Positions 26,738-35,376 are shown, counted from the stretch's first letter. The stretch: 64,000 nt of DNA from CAWCDJ01 sp963796485 (GCA_963796485.1 CAWCLV010000007.1:1-64000), one strand, 5' to 3'. The notes: generated from the letters alone by a model not told the origin. Made by a program: numbers and translations.

Positions 26738-26840
26738 ACACCACGGAGGGGCGGGTTTGAAAGCCCGCGCCGGCTGAAGCGGGCCCCGCGCCATGTGGGG
26801 CAGGTTTCAACCTGCGCGGGGCCTTAGCCCCGCTGCGGCC
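26738..26840. repeat. Paired GC-rich palindromic elements
   Basis: Two related imperfect palindromes stand back to back: one around GCGGGTTTGAAAGCCCGC (26751-26768) and one around GCAGGTTTCAACCTGC (26801-26816), each followed by a GCGGGGC/GCCCCGC stem. The arrangement resembles REP-type intergenic elements. Confidence 0.6.
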
Positions 26841-26884
26841 TACGTTTGCGGCCGGCCGGCACCAGCCCGATGAGAAATGCGGGG

Positions 26885-28321
26885 TCACATCTTGATTTCG
26901 GTGTCGCCCAGGTTCTTCGGTATCTTCGGCGCCTTGGGAGGACGCGGCGGCCGGGGCGAGTCAGCGCCCGCGTCCGGGATGTCGTCCGGACTGCTTCCCT
27001 CTTTCCGGACCGCAACCGCCCCGCGGTTCGCCACCAGCCGGATCGACGGCCCGTCCCCGACCTTCCCGGTCAATGTGGCGGTACGGCCCTGCCTCTCCTG
27101 CTGAATCGGCGGGCCGAAGCCGTTATACGCTTCGCCCCGTTCGGCCGTCGCCTGAAGATCGAACGTCGCTTTATCGGGAACCACCAGGTCGATCCGCCCC
27201 ATCCCCGACCGCGCGTCGATCGAGGGCATGGGGAGAGAAGGCTGCAACAGGATGTCTCCCCGGTCGGTTTCCAACTGCACGGATTGCGTGAACTTCTCGA
27301 GCTTGATATCGCGCGAGCCGGTCACCAGCCGCACCGGGCCCACGAGCCCCGATGCATCCACCTGCCCCAGGTCCATGCTGATGCGCCCGGGAACCGCCTG
27401 CGCATGCAATTCGGTGTTGCTCGAGCCCTCGAATTGCAACGGCCTGGCGAGGTTCTTGAACTCGAGCGTGCCGGTGTAGGCGCCCGTGATCGTGACCTGG
27501 CCGTCAACATTCTCGATGTCCACGTCCGATCCCCGGCTGCCCTGAAGGTCTACCGTGCCTTTAACGTCGGTCGCGCGGATCAGCTCGCTGCGGCCGATCT
27601 CGAGCCTCACGTTTCCATTCACCCGCGCAATGCGCGCATCGGCCCGGTCGCTGGACAGGTCCACACTTCCGTTCACGTCGGAGACTTCGAAATCGTTCGT
27701 GCGGCCGCGGGCTTCCACGGCGATCCCGCGCGGCACCGTCACTTCCAGGTCGTCCGAGACCTGCTGGTTATCGGGCGCACGGTCCTGGTTGGTGCGGATC
27801 AGCAGCCGGTCGCCCTGCGGCACGAGTTCCAGGGGAGTGATCTTGTCCGTGCGCTCGGCATCCGGGCGGCCCCATGCGCGGACGCTCTTATTCCCCGATA
27901 CGGTAATCTGCTGCGTATCCGAGCCGGTCACCTTGATATTGCCGCGAGGGTTCTCGAAGGCAATTCGCGTGATGCCGGCGGCCGGCGCGCTGGCATTCAA
28001 CGGATAGCTGTATTGCTCTCCGAATACTTGCAGACCGCTCGGATTGAAATGCACGCCGTGCCGGTGCGCTTCCCAAAGCCCCGAACCGGCGATACAGATC
28101 AGCACCACCAGCGCTACTTCTCCGCCGGTGAACGCCACCCATCCGCGGCGGCGCCACGCCACCGTCTCCACCAGGCGCAACAGGCCCCACACAATCAGCA
28201 GAAAGGGCCAGTAAAGGGCCAACAGGTCGAAGACCGGCGTCTCCGGATACAGGTTGCGCCAAAGAAAAAGCCCGCCGACGACCAGCAGCAGCAGCGGACC
28301 CGTGATCGATCGCCGTCTCAT
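26885..28321 (-). CDS. DUF4097-type putative adhesin/envelope protein with N-terminal membrane helices
   Basis: This 478-aa protein begins with two or three hydrophobic segments (GPLLLLVVGGLFLW; YWPFLLIVWGLLRL; GEVALVVLICIAGSG) of the LiaI/LiaF-like type. A long extracytoplasmic region follows, made of repeating beta strands with the D-V-x-G-x-V/D-L pattern (EVSDVNGSVDLSSD, ATDVKGTVDLQGS) typical of DUF4097/DUF2807 beta-helix domains. The C-terminus is Pro/Lys-rich. It is the last gene of the sigma-factor operon and overlaps the previous gene by 4 nt. An envelope-sensing or protective role is inferred from that context. Confidence 0.82.
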   Translation of the reverse strand: MRRRSITGPLLLLVVGGLFLWRNLYPETPVFDLLALYWPFLLIVWGLLRLVETVAWRRRGWVAFTGGEVALVVLICIAGSGLWEAHRHGVHFNPSGLQVFGEQYSYPLNASAPAAGITRIAFENPRGNIKVTGSDTQQITVSGNKSVRAWGRPDAERTDKITPLELVPQGDRLLIRTNQDRAPDNQQVSDDLEVTVPRGIAVEARGRTNDFEVSDVNGSVDLSSDRADARIARVNGNVRLEIGRSELIRATDVKGTVDLQGSRGSDVDIENVDGQVTITGAYTGTLEFKNLARPLQFEGSSNTELHAQAVPGRISMDLGQVDASGLVGPVRLVTGSRDIKLEKFTQSVQLETDRGDILLQPSLPMPSIDARSGMGRIDLVVPDKATFDLQATAERGEAYNGFGPPIQQERQGRTATLTGKVGDGPSIRLVANRGAVAVRKEGSSPDDIPDAGADSPRPPRPPKAPKIPKNLGDTEIKM

Positions 28322-28704
28322 ACGGACTCTCCAGGCTTGGAACCCGGCGTCTGTTCCGCCGGTGTTTGCGGAGCGCTGCTTCCAAAGCCGCCCTTGGCCG
28401 GACCTCCCGGCACGCTCGCGCCGGTGTACGGACTCTCGCGGTAGCTGGGCGCCGGGCCCGTGGTAGGAGCAGGCGGCGGCGGGGGCGGCGTGTAATTCCA
28501 GTTCCTCGGGGGATAGGGCGGCGCCGGTGCAGGCGCCGTCCCCCTTCCCCACAGGCTCAGGAGGCCGAAAACGATCAGCAGTACGGGCCAGGTCTGGCCG
28601 AAGCCGTAGGGCGTGAAATTGTTCAGCGCGAAGAGAATGCCCAGCGTGATCAATGTCACCGGCCCGCGCACGGCATGCGCCAGGGATACGTCATTGCCGT
28701 TCAT
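28318..28704 (-). CDS. Small LiaI/LiaF-like membrane protein with proline-rich tail
   Basis: This 128-aa protein has two hydrophobic segments (VTLITLGILFALNNF and WPVLLIVFGLLSLWG) in the pattern of the LiaI-LiaF-like transmembrane domain, then a disordered Pro/Ser/Gly-rich cytoplasmic or periplasmic tail. It overlaps the upstream gene by 14 nt and the downstream gene by 4 nt, so all are translated together. Confidence 0.75.
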   Translation of the reverse strand: MNGNDVSLAHAVRGPVTLITLGILFALNNFTPYGFGQTWPVLLIVFGLLSLWGRGTAPAPAPPYPPRNWNYTPPPPPPAPTTGPAPSYRESPYTGASVPGGPAKGGFGSSAPQTPAEQTPGSKPGESV

Positions 28705-29383
28705 GACGGACCTCCTCGCGTGCCGCGGCGCCGCCCGTAATCCGGCCGTAGAGGAGCCACGCGCCGGCGGCGATCAGGAGAACGGGCCAGAAGCGCGCCA
28801 CGAATTCGAAGTCCAGCAGGTCCAGCGTCCGGAGCAGCATCAGGATTCCCAAAACGATCAGGGTGATGGCGGCCACCGGAGCTTGCGACTTGCCGCGCAG
28901 GTCGAGCAGGCTGGAGTATTCGTCCACCGGTTCGCCCATGCGGCGTTTGCGCGCCGTGTGGTACGCCTCGAACACCATGTAGAACCACCATACGGCAATC
29001 AGGATGCCGAAGACCGGTTCGAGCCCGCGGGCGGCCCGGGAATCCACCAGGCTGCACAGAATTCCAAAGACCACCGCATGCACCAGCCCCTTGGCGTACT
29101 GGCCGTTGTAAATGGCGCCGACGCCGGGGATCATTCCCAGGAAGAGCGCCAGGCCCGGCGAGACATCCGAGTAGATGTAACGCGGGGGCGGCGGCATACT
29201 GCCAGCAACGGGAGCCGCCTGCGGCGAGGCGGCGTATCCTGGCTGAGCGGCCGCCGGCGCGGGTGCGTGTTCTTCGCAAAACACGGTCCCGTAGGCGTCG
29301 CGCCGGCACGCATCGCACACCGGCTTCCCGCAATTGCGGCAGTAAGCCGTGGCTGGCGTTTCAGGATGATTCTGGCAAGTCAT
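28691..29383 (-). CDS. B-box-type zinc-finger membrane protein
   Basis: This 230-aa protein starts with a cysteine/histidine module (CQNHPETPATAYCRNCGKPVC, then CRRDAYGTVFCEEH), a B-box-like zinc finger seen in many Acidobacteriota membrane proteins. A Pro/Ala linker, two or three TM helices (ALFLGMIPGVGAIYNGQYAKG resembles TM2-type domains) and a C-terminal LiaI-like pair follow. It lies 10 nt after the anti-sigma factor gene. The soluble finger may sense or bind something at the membrane; its function is unknown. Confidence 0.75.
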   Translation of the reverse strand: MTCQNHPETPATAYCRNCGKPVCDACRRDAYGTVFCEEHAPAPAAAQPGYAASPQAAPVAGSMPPPPRYIYSDVSPGLALFLGMIPGVGAIYNGQYAKGLVHAVVFGILCSLVDSRAARGLEPVFGILIAVWWFYMVFEAYHTARKRRMGEPVDEYSSLLDLRGKSQAPVAAITLIVLGILMLLRTLDLLDFEFVARFWPVLLIAAGAWLLYGRITGGAAAREEVRHERQ

Positions 29384-29393
29384 AACGTATCCC

Positions 29394-30044
29394 TCAATTT
29401 CTATCTGCCGGACGGCCCGCTGCCGGCGTGCCGCCGGTTGCTGCTGGTCCGCTTCCCGGACTGGAGTTGACCGGCAGTTTGCGGTCGTCGCCCGGGCGGT
29501 TCTCGCCGCCGTTCGGCGCCAATCTCCGGTCTTCGTCCTGCTGCTGCCATTCCCGCAGCGTCGTCTGAATCTGGTAAACGAACTTCAGGTTGTTGTAAAA
29601 CTTCACCGTGCGGCCCCAGGCGCGCACGCCCCGGTCTTCCATCGCGGCCCATACGGCGGTCGGCTTCAGATCCTCCGGCCGCAATTGCCTCACCGGCACC
29701 ACGAACTGCGCCAGCATCGAGAGCGAAATCACCGTCAACGCCATCCCCATGGCGAACTTCGGCTGGCGAATCGGGCTCAATAGGGCCGAAACCCAGACCC
29801 GGTACTTCGATTTGCTCTTCGACTTGCTCCAGGGCGCGTCGAACAGAATCCTGGTGATCAGTTCCGGGGGAGGCTCCACCTCGGCGGCCCTCTCGATAAA
29901 GGACAGCGCCGCGGCGGAATCCCGCGCCAGCTCGGCGCACGCCGCGCATTCGGCCAGATGGCGTTCGACTTCCGCCGCCTCGGCCGGCCCCAGCGTGCCT
30001 TCCGCGTAATCGCAGATCAGGATTTCGATCTGAGCGCAGTTCAT
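29394..30044 (-). CDS. Anti-sigma factor with zinc-finger (zf-HC2) domain
   Basis: This 216-aa single-pass membrane protein has an N-terminal zinc-binding anti-sigma domain with the H-x3-C-x2-C motif (RHLAECAACAEL, about residues 28-39), a TM helix (about 98-115) and a periplasmic Pro/Gly-rich tail. Its start overlaps the stop of the sigma-factor gene by 4 nt, the usual layout for a cognate pair. It should hold the sigma factor at the membrane until an envelope signal arrives. Confidence 0.88.
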   Translation of the reverse strand: MNCAQIEILICDYAEGTLGPAEAAEVERHLAECAACAELARDSAAALSFIERAAEVEPPPELITRILFDAPWSKSKSKSKYRVWVSALLSPIRQPKFAMGMALTVISLSMLAQFVVPVRQLRPEDLKPTAVWAAMEDRGVRAWGRTVKFYNNLKFVYQIQTTLREWQQQDEDRRLAPNGGENRPGDDRKLPVNSSPGSGPAATGGTPAAGRPADRN

Positions 30045-30721
30045 ACCGCCAGCTTCTGCTTGCGCAGCAGGCGGGCCAGTTCGGCCCTGCCCCGGTTGAT
30101 TCGCGATTTCACCGTCCCCTCGGGAATCCGCAGCACGTCGGCGATCTCACGATACTCCATTTCCTGTAAATCCCGCAAAATCACGGCTTCCCGCAGGTCC
30201 GGCGAGAGCCGCTGCAAAGCCGCCTGAAGAATTTCGCTGGCTTCCCGTCCGGCGAGCGCATGGTCGGGACGGGTAGAAGCGGCAGCGCCGGCTTCCTCCA
30301 ACACAGGAAGCTGCTCTTCGATGGAATCGGTAACCCTCTCCTGACGGGTTCGGCGATAGTTGTCGATCAAAAGGTTACGCGTGACCCGCGCAAGCCAGGT
30401 GGCAAAAGAGCCTTCCGTGGACCGGAACGTCTTGACGGTCTTGAAAACCCGCAAGAACACTTCCTGCGTCAGGTCCTGCGCTTCCTGGTTGTTTCCGGTG
30501 AACCGGAAACATAGGGCATACACTTTTCGGGTGTGGAGCCGGACAAGCTCCTCCCATGCGGTTTCGTCACCGCGCAAACACCGCGAAACGAGCGTGAAAT
30601 CCGGGTCCAAGGTACGTTCTACCAGATTGCGCGCTCCGTCGATACCGGCTCCGGGGTAATTCCCTCGACGTCCCGCCTGGGCGGCTGCGAGATCCCCGAA
30701 ACTCAGTGTCAAGGAGGCCAT
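30041..30721 (-). CDS. ECF-type RNA polymerase sigma factor (RpoE-like)
   Basis: This 226-aa sigma-70-family factor has only regions 2 and 4: region 2 includes LTQEVFLRVFKTVKTF and region 4 includes LREAVILRDLQEMEYREIAD (quoted in part), then IPEGTVKSRINRGRAEL. The ATG at 30721 is preferred to one 51 nt upstream because GGAAAGAG precedes it. It heads a five-gene operon with its anti-sigma factor and three membrane proteins. A GAACCT/CGTTTC pair upstream could be an autoregulated promoter. Confidence 0.92.
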   Translation of the reverse strand: MASLTLSFGDLAAAQAGRRGNYPGAGIDGARNLVERTLDPDFTLVSRCLRGDETAWEELVRLHTRKVYALCFRFTGNNQEAQDLTQEVFLRVFKTVKTFRSTEGSFATWLARVTRNLLIDNYRRTRQERVTDSIEEQLPVLEEAGAAASTRPDHALAGREASEILQAALQRLSPDLREAVILRDLQEMEYREIADVLRIPEGTVKSRINRGRAELARLLRKQKLAV

Positions 30722-30743
30722 TGCTCGTCTCTTTCCATATGGA

Positions 30744-30771
30744 GAAACGAGGCTTTTCCATGATAGGTTCA
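30744..30771 (-). promoter_or_regulatory. Possible ECF-type promoter upstream of the sigma factor gene
   Basis: On the minus strand GAACCT (like the GGAACY -35 of ECF promoters), 15 nt, then CGTTTC. This would allow positive autoregulation. The match is short and the spacing slightly tight, so it is only a candidate. Confidence 0.3.
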
Positions 30772-30811
30772 ATTTTTCCGGTATGCTAGCTCTTCACCGA
30801 TACCTGCTGCC

Positions 30812-30826
30812 AGGAGGACCCCTATT
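30812..30826 (+). promoter_or_regulatory. Perfect Shine-Dalgarno positioned for an ATT start
   Basis: AGGAGG (30812-30817) is followed by 6 nt and an ATT codon at 30824, in frame with the flippase-like gene. The first GTG in that frame is 36 nt further downstream and has no comparable site. Confidence 0.5.
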
Positions 30827-31864
30827 CGCCGCCAGACGTGGAAGTGGATCGCCGGTTGCGTGCTCGTTTGCGCCCTTGTTCTGTGGCTCGTTTACTTCCT
30901 GCTCTCGCAACGCGGGTTCGATTGGCGGCTCGCCCGGACCAGCATCGCGCGCCTGCGGTGGGGCTGGCTGGTCCTTTCGCTAATCCCGATCTTCGGTACG
31001 TACTATGGCCGCGCGTTGCGGTGGGCGGTGTTCCTGAAACCCTTGAAGCCGCACCCCTCCATCCCCAACCTCTTACGCGCGACCATTATCGGCTTTACGG
31101 CGATCACCCTCTTCGGGCGCCCTGGGGAATTTGTCCGCCCCTACCTGATTGCGATTAAAGAGCGGGTGCCGGTCACGTCGCAGTTCGGCGCCTGGACGAT
31201 CGAGCGCATCTTCGATGTCCTGATGGCCCTGCTGGTGTTCGCTTTTGCGTTGACCCACGCCGGCTCCGGGCTGCGGGTGGGAGCGAAACTGGCCTGGGTG
31301 ATGGCGATCGGCGGGCGCGCGGTCGGAGTCGCGTGCCTGGCTCTTCTCGCAATCCTGCTCTCCCTGAGGCACTTTACCGAACCGGTCCGGCGGCGGCTGC
31401 TCCGGGCGCTGCGCTTTCTTCCGGAGGCGCATTTTCTTAGAATGGAGAAGCTGATCGGCGCCTTCGTGCAGGGAATCGAATCCACCCGCAGCGATGCCGC
31501 CCTGATGCTGGTGTTCGTGTACTCCGTGATCGAGTGGCTGCTGATAGCGGCCTCCTACTGGAGTTTGGCCCGCGCATTCTCCGGCACACTTTCCCTGAGC
31601 CTTGTGGATGTGTTGATTTTTATGGGATTTGTCTCGTTCGGCGCGGCCATCCAGATCCCCGGGATCGGGGGTGGCATGCAGGTCGCCGCAGTCCTCGTCC
31701 TGACGGAGCTTTTCGGAGTGCAGTTGGAACTCGCCACGTCGTTCGCCTTTTTCGTCTGGATTCTTACATTTGTAGCAATTGTGCCGGTGGGCCTGGTTTT
31801 AGCGCTCAAGGAAGGGCTGGACTGGCATGCGCTACGCCGGATCGGCCGGGAGGCAGCCACATGA
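30824..31864 (+). CDS. Flippase-like / lysylphosphatidylglycerol synthetase N-terminal-like membrane protein
   Basis: This protein of about 346 aa has eight or so membrane helices and belongs to the UPF0104 (YbhN/AglD-like) family, related to the flippase half of MprF. The sequences GRALRWAVFLKPLKP, GRPGEFVRPYLIA and IPGIGGGMQVAAVLVLTELFG are typical. It probably moves lipids or lipid-linked sugars across the membrane. The start is set at ATT 30824, 6 nt after a perfect AGGAGG; this gives a basic N-terminus (RRQTWKW) before helix 1. A conservative alternative is GTG at 30860. The stop overlaps nrdR by 4 nt. Confidence 0.83.
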   Translation: MRRQTWKWIAGCVLVCALVLWLVYFLLSQRGFDWRLARTSIARLRWGWLVLSLIPIFGTYYGRALRWAVFLKPLKPHPSIPNLLRATIIGFTAITLFGRPGEFVRPYLIAIKERVPVTSQFGAWTIERIFDVLMALLVFAFALTHAGSGLRVGAKLAWVMAIGGRAVGVACLALLAILLSLRHFTEPVRRRLLRALRFLPEAHFLRMEKLIGAFVQGIESTRSDAALMLVFVYSVIEWLLIAASYWSLARAFSGTLSLSLVDVLIFMGFVSFGAAIQIPGIGGGMQVAAVLVLTELFGVQLELATSFAFFVWILTFVAIVPVGLVLALKEGLDWHALRRIGREAAT

Positions 31865-32322
31865 AATGCCCTTTTTGCAATCATTTGCAAGACAAGGTCG
31901 TGGATTCGCGGGAGACCAAGGAGGGCGACACCATCCGGCGCCGGAGGGAGTGCCTGGCGTGCGAGCGAAGGTACACCACCTACGAGCGGATCGATGAAGT
32001 CCCCTACATGGTAGTGAAGAAGGACGGGCGCCGAGAGAAGTTCGACCGCCAGAAGGTGCTGGGAGGTTTGCTGAAGGCGTGCGAAAAGCGCCCGGTAAGC
32101 ATGGCGAAGCTCGCGGAACTGGTAAACCGCGTCGAATCCAAGGTCAGCGACTCCCCCGATCGGGAAATATCTACTACGGAGATAGGAGAATATCTGATGG
32201 ATAGTCTGCGGGATCTGGACAAGATCGCCTATGTGCGATTTGCCTCCGTTTACCGCGACTTTCAGGATGAGCAGGCGTTCTTCAACGAGTTGAAAAACCT
32301 GGTGCGGCAGAAGCTCACTTGA
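31861..32322 (+). CDS. nrdR: Transcriptional repressor NrdR
   Basis: This 153-aa protein has an N-terminal zinc ribbon (CPFC at 3-6, CLAC at 31-34) and an ATP-cone domain (VVKKDGRREKFDRQKVLGGL, about 50-69). NrdR represses ribonucleotide reductase genes by binding NrdR boxes when dATP is high. The length is standard. No nrd genes are in the window. It overlaps the flippase-like gene by 4 nt. Confidence 0.96.
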   Translation: MKCPFCNHLQDKVVDSRETKEGDTIRRRRECLACERRYTTYERIDEVPYMVVKKDGRREKFDRQKVLGGLLKACEKRPVSMAKLAELVNRVESKVSDSPDREISTTEIGEYLMDSLRDLDKIAYVRFASVYRDFQDEQAFFNELKNLVRQKLT

Positions 32323-32431
32323 TCGTCCGGTTTTGACCAGGATACAGGTTCACGGTCGCGTGCTGAAATGCATGTAACCTTCTCAGTTTTAAGACATCTT
32401 TAAAATTAGAGCTAAACTTTGCTGGGGATTG

Positions 32432-32440
32432 TGATATGAT
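32432..32440 (+). promoter_or_regulatory. Extended -10 element upstream of rpoD
   Basis: TGA-TATGAT is an extended -10 motif in an AT-rich stretch between nrdR and rpoD. No good -35 is seen at 16-18 nt. It would give an rpoD leader of about 140 nt. Confidence 0.4.
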
Positions 32441-32584
32441 CAGTCGGAAGTCGAACCCCGAATGCACCCGATCCTCGCGACACTTCGGGCCGGACCAGCA
32501 GAGAGTCGGTTCTTTTCTCAATAACCCATTTCCCAGGACACGACGATGTAGTATTGTCGCGTGTCAATGGGGGAGGTGAGTCTT

Positions 32585-34114
32585 TTGGACCATTTTGAAG
32601 ATCAGTTTTTAGCGGACAATCCAGAAACCTTGGGCCTTAATTTTGAGGACGAAGCCAAGTTCTTCGACCCTGAGGCCACCCACGAACCCGATTTCCTGCA
32701 CCCGCCTCCTGTGGAGGAATCGATTTATACGGACGACCCGGTCCGCGTATATCTGCGCGAAATGGGTGCCGTTCCGTTATTGACCCGCGAGGGCGAGGTG
32801 GATCTTGCCCGCAGGATGGAACGCGGCAAATTGCGGATGCAGAAGGCGATCAGTCGCTCCGCCCTAGTGCAGGGCGTGGTCGTCGAACTGTCGGAGCAAA
32901 TAAAAAGAGAAACCCTGGAACTCGAAAGCCAGGTAGATCTTGGCGACGTGGAGGAAGGCACCCCGGCGGACCTCAAGGTCCGTGCCGAAGCCGCCAAACA
33001 GTTCGCGGAAATCCTGCTGTTGCAAAAGAAACAGGCCCAGTTGCAGGAAAAAGTGGACGCCACCCCGGTTGCCAACAAGCGCCCGCGCAAACGCCTGTGC
33101 GCCAAGTTAAACCGGGCCAGGGTGGAGACCTCTCTGGCAATTCGGCGGACCCCCTTCCGCAGCATCAAATGGAAGGAATTCGCCCGCGAGATCGAGCGCG
33201 CCGTCGAGGAAATCAGCCATCTCGATAGCGAGACCAAGAAACTGGAGACCCGCAATAACCCGCTCCAGCAGGCCCGTGTACGGGAACTGAAACGCGAGAT
33301 CCGGAAGCGGGAAACCGCGGCCGGCGCGACCCTTCCCGAACTGAAGCACAGCCTGACCGTGATTCGCCACGGCGAAGCGGAGGCGGAGCGCGCCAAGAAG
33401 GACCTGGTCGAGGCCAACCTCAGGCTGGTGGTTTCGGTAGCCAAGAAATACGTCAATCGCGGCCTGCATCTCCTTGATTTGATTCAGGAAGGCAATATCG
33501 GCCTGATGCGCGCGGCGGACAAGTTCGAATATCGGCGCGGTTACAAGTTTTCGACCTATGCGACCTGGTGGATTCGCCAGGCCATTACCCGCGCCATCGC
33601 CGACCAGTCCCGGACCATCCGTATCCCGGTCCACATGAACGAGAGTATGAACAAGTTCCTGCGGGCCACCCGCGAGTTGGAAAAGGAACTCGGCCGTACT
33701 CCTACAAATGACGAAATTGGCCGCCGGATGGACATCCCGGTCGAAAAAGTTCAGAAGCTGAAGACCATTTCTCGCGACCCGGTCTCGCTCGAAACTCCAG
33801 TCGGCCGGGACGGCGAGTCCGCCCTCGGCGATCTCATTGAAGATCGCTGGGTCGGTTCGCCCGTGGACGCCGTGATCGAATCGAACGTCCGCGACGAGAC
33901 GGCAGGCATCCTGAAGACGCTCTCCCCCAAGGAAGAGAAAGTCATCCGGATGCGCTTCGGGATCGGCTGCGAGCGCGAGCACACGCTGGAAGAGATCGGG
34001 CAGGAATTCGACGTCACCCGCGAGCGGATCCGCCAGATCGAAGCCAAGGCGTTGCGGCAGTTGCGAGCCCCCGAGCGTGCCCGCCGGCTGCGGGCCCTCA
34101 TGGCGGCGCGCTAG
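32585..34114 (+). CDS. rpoD: Primary sigma factor RpoD (SigA)
   Basis: This is a 509-aa group 1 sigma-70. Region 1.2 is DDPVRVYLREMGAVPLLTREGE, quoted in part; region 2 holds LRLVVSVAKKYVNRGL and RRGYKFSTYATWWIRQAI; region 3 is RIPVHMNE; region 4 holds MRFGIGCEREHTLEEIGQEF and RERIRQIEAKALRQL. An acidic N-terminal part and a non-conserved insert of about 200 residues lie before region 2. The start is placed at TTG 32585, which has GGGAGGTGAG 4 nt upstream; the frame could also begin at GTG 32561. A terminator follows. Confidence 0.95.
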   Translation: MDHFEDQFLADNPETLGLNFEDEAKFFDPEATHEPDFLHPPPVEESIYTDDPVRVYLREMGAVPLLTREGEVDLARRMERGKLRMQKAISRSALVQGVVVELSEQIKRETLELESQVDLGDVEEGTPADLKVRAEAAKQFAEILLLQKKQAQLQEKVDATPVANKRPRKRLCAKLNRARVETSLAIRRTPFRSIKWKEFAREIERAVEEISHLDSETKKLETRNNPLQQARVRELKREIRKRETAAGATLPELKHSLTVIRHGEAEAERAKKDLVEANLRLVVSVAKKYVNRGLHLLDLIQEGNIGLMRAADKFEYRRGYKFSTYATWWIRQAITRAIADQSRTIRIPVHMNESMNKFLRATRELEKELGRTPTNDEIGRRMDIPVEKVQKLKTISRDPVSLETPVGRDGESALGDLIEDRWVGSPVDAVIESNVRDETAGILKTLSPKEEKVIRMRFGIGCEREHTLEEIGQEFDVTRERIRQIEAKALRQLRAPERARRLRALMAAR

Positions 34115-34137
34115 AGCTTCTATTTAGCGATCAAATC

Positions 34138-34165
34138 AGGGCCGGGCCAGGTGCCCGGCCTTTTC
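34138..34165 (+). terminator. Intrinsic terminator after rpoD
   Basis: The stem GGCCGGGC / GCCCGGCC (34140-34147 with 34153-34160), a 5-nt loop and TTTT beginning at 34161 form a compact rho-independent terminator. Confidence 0.8.
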
Positions 34166-34200
34166 TGTTTCCTCCCGCACTCTCATGGCATCATAGGAGC

Positions 34201-35376
34201 ATGCATTTGAGAGGGATTCTGCTGGGTGCGGCCCTGCTATCGGCCGCTTCTGTCGTTTTCTACGCAGCCGAACAACCGAAGCTGCCTCCTCCGTACGCCA
34301 CTCCGTCTTCCAATAACGGCCCCCACGTAATTCCGCAGCCGGACGGGGCACAGCTCAAGGTGCCCGAAGGTTTCCACATGGAAATCTGGGCGGATGGTTT
34401 CCGCCGCCCGCGGTACATGATCCTGGGCCCGAGCAACGAAGTGATCCTCGCCGATGCGGCCCCCAAGCCGAACGGCACGGTTTACGTATTCCAGGGCAAG
34501 GAGCCGAAGAAGCTCATCGAGGGCCTCTACCAGCCCTACGGCCTCGCCTATCACAACGGCTATCTCTATGTGGGCGAGTCGGATTCCGTCAAGCGCTATC
34601 CGTACGACTCGAAGACCATGACCGCCGGGAAGGGCCAGCAGATCATCTCGCTCGAAGGCATCGACAAACACCACTGGACCCGCAGCCTGTTGATCGATCG
34701 CGCCGGCAGGAAGATCTACGTGGGAGTCGGCTCGGGGTCGAATTCCTCCCCGGGAGAGGATCCCCGCAGGGCCGCGATCAGCCGTTACAATCTGGACGGC
34801 TCGGGCCATGAGATATTCGCTTCCGGCCTGCGGAACCCCATCGGGATCCACTGGTATCCCGGCACAGACACACTCTGGGCTGCCGTACAGGAGCGCGACG
34901 ATCTCGGCGACGACCTCGTGCCCGACTACCTGGCGCACGTCCGGCAGGGCGCGTTTTACGGTTGGCCCTATGCCTACATCGGGCCGCACGAAGACCCGAC
35001 GAACAAAGGGCTGCGCCCCGACCTGGTCGCCAAGACCGTGGTACCGGACGAAATTCTCGGCGCGCACGTGGCGGTGCTGGATTACGTGTTCTATACCGGC
35101 AAGCAGTTCCCGAAAGAGTACCAGGGGGGCGCCTTCCTGGCGTTTCACGGCTCATGGAACCGCTCGAAGCGCGTCGGCCAGTCGATCGCCTTCGTGCCGT
35201 TCAAGAACGGGGAGCCTGCCGGACCGCCGCGCGAAATCGTCACCGGGTGGATGCTCGGTCCCGATCAACGCGAGGTTTGGGGCCGCCCCGTGGCTCTGCT
35301 GCAACTGCCTGACGGCAGCCTGTTAGTTTCCGAGGACGGCAATCGCCGGATCTGGCGGCTCAGCTACGGCCAGTAG
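34201..35376 (+). CDS. Sorbosone dehydrogenase-like (glucose/sorbosone dehydrogenase family) exported protein
   Basis: This 391-aa exported beta-propeller protein begins with a signal peptide (to about residue 22). The propeller repeats include LKVPEGFHMEIWADGFRRPR, quoted in part, HHWTRSLLIDRAGRKIYVGVG, GLRNPIGIHWYPGTDTLWAAV, FHGSWNRSKRVG and LLVSEDGNRRIWRL, which match the PQQ-type L-sorbosone dehydrogenase family. Oxidation of a sugar or aldehyde in the periplasm is likely; cofactor and substrate are not shown. It is followed by a heptaheme cytochrome gene overlapping by 1 nt, a plausible electron acceptor. Confidence 0.87.
   Translation: MHLRGILLGAALLSAASVVFYAAEQPKLPPPYATPSSNNGPHVIPQPDGAQLKVPEGFHMEIWADGFRRPRYMILGPSNEVILADAAPKPNGTVYVFQGKEPKKLIEGLYQPYGLAYHNGYLYVGESDSVKRYPYDSKTMTAGKGQQIISLEGIDKHHWTRSLLIDRAGRKIYVGVGSGSNSSPGEDPRRAAISRYNLDGSGHEIFASGLRNPIGIHWYPGTDTLWAAVQERDDLGDDLVPDYLAHVRQGAFYGWPYAYIGPHEDPTNKGLRPDLVAKTVVPDEILGAHVAVLDYVFYTGKQFPKEYQGGAFLAFHGSWNRSKRVGQSIAFVPFKNGEPAGPPREIVTGWMLGPDQREVWGRPVALLQLPDGSLLVSEDGNRRIWRLSYGQ

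Noticed and set aside
26846..28444. 532-codon plus-strand frame opposite the DUF4097 gene
   Set aside because: It is antisense; the minus-strand genes overlap by ATGA in a clear operon.
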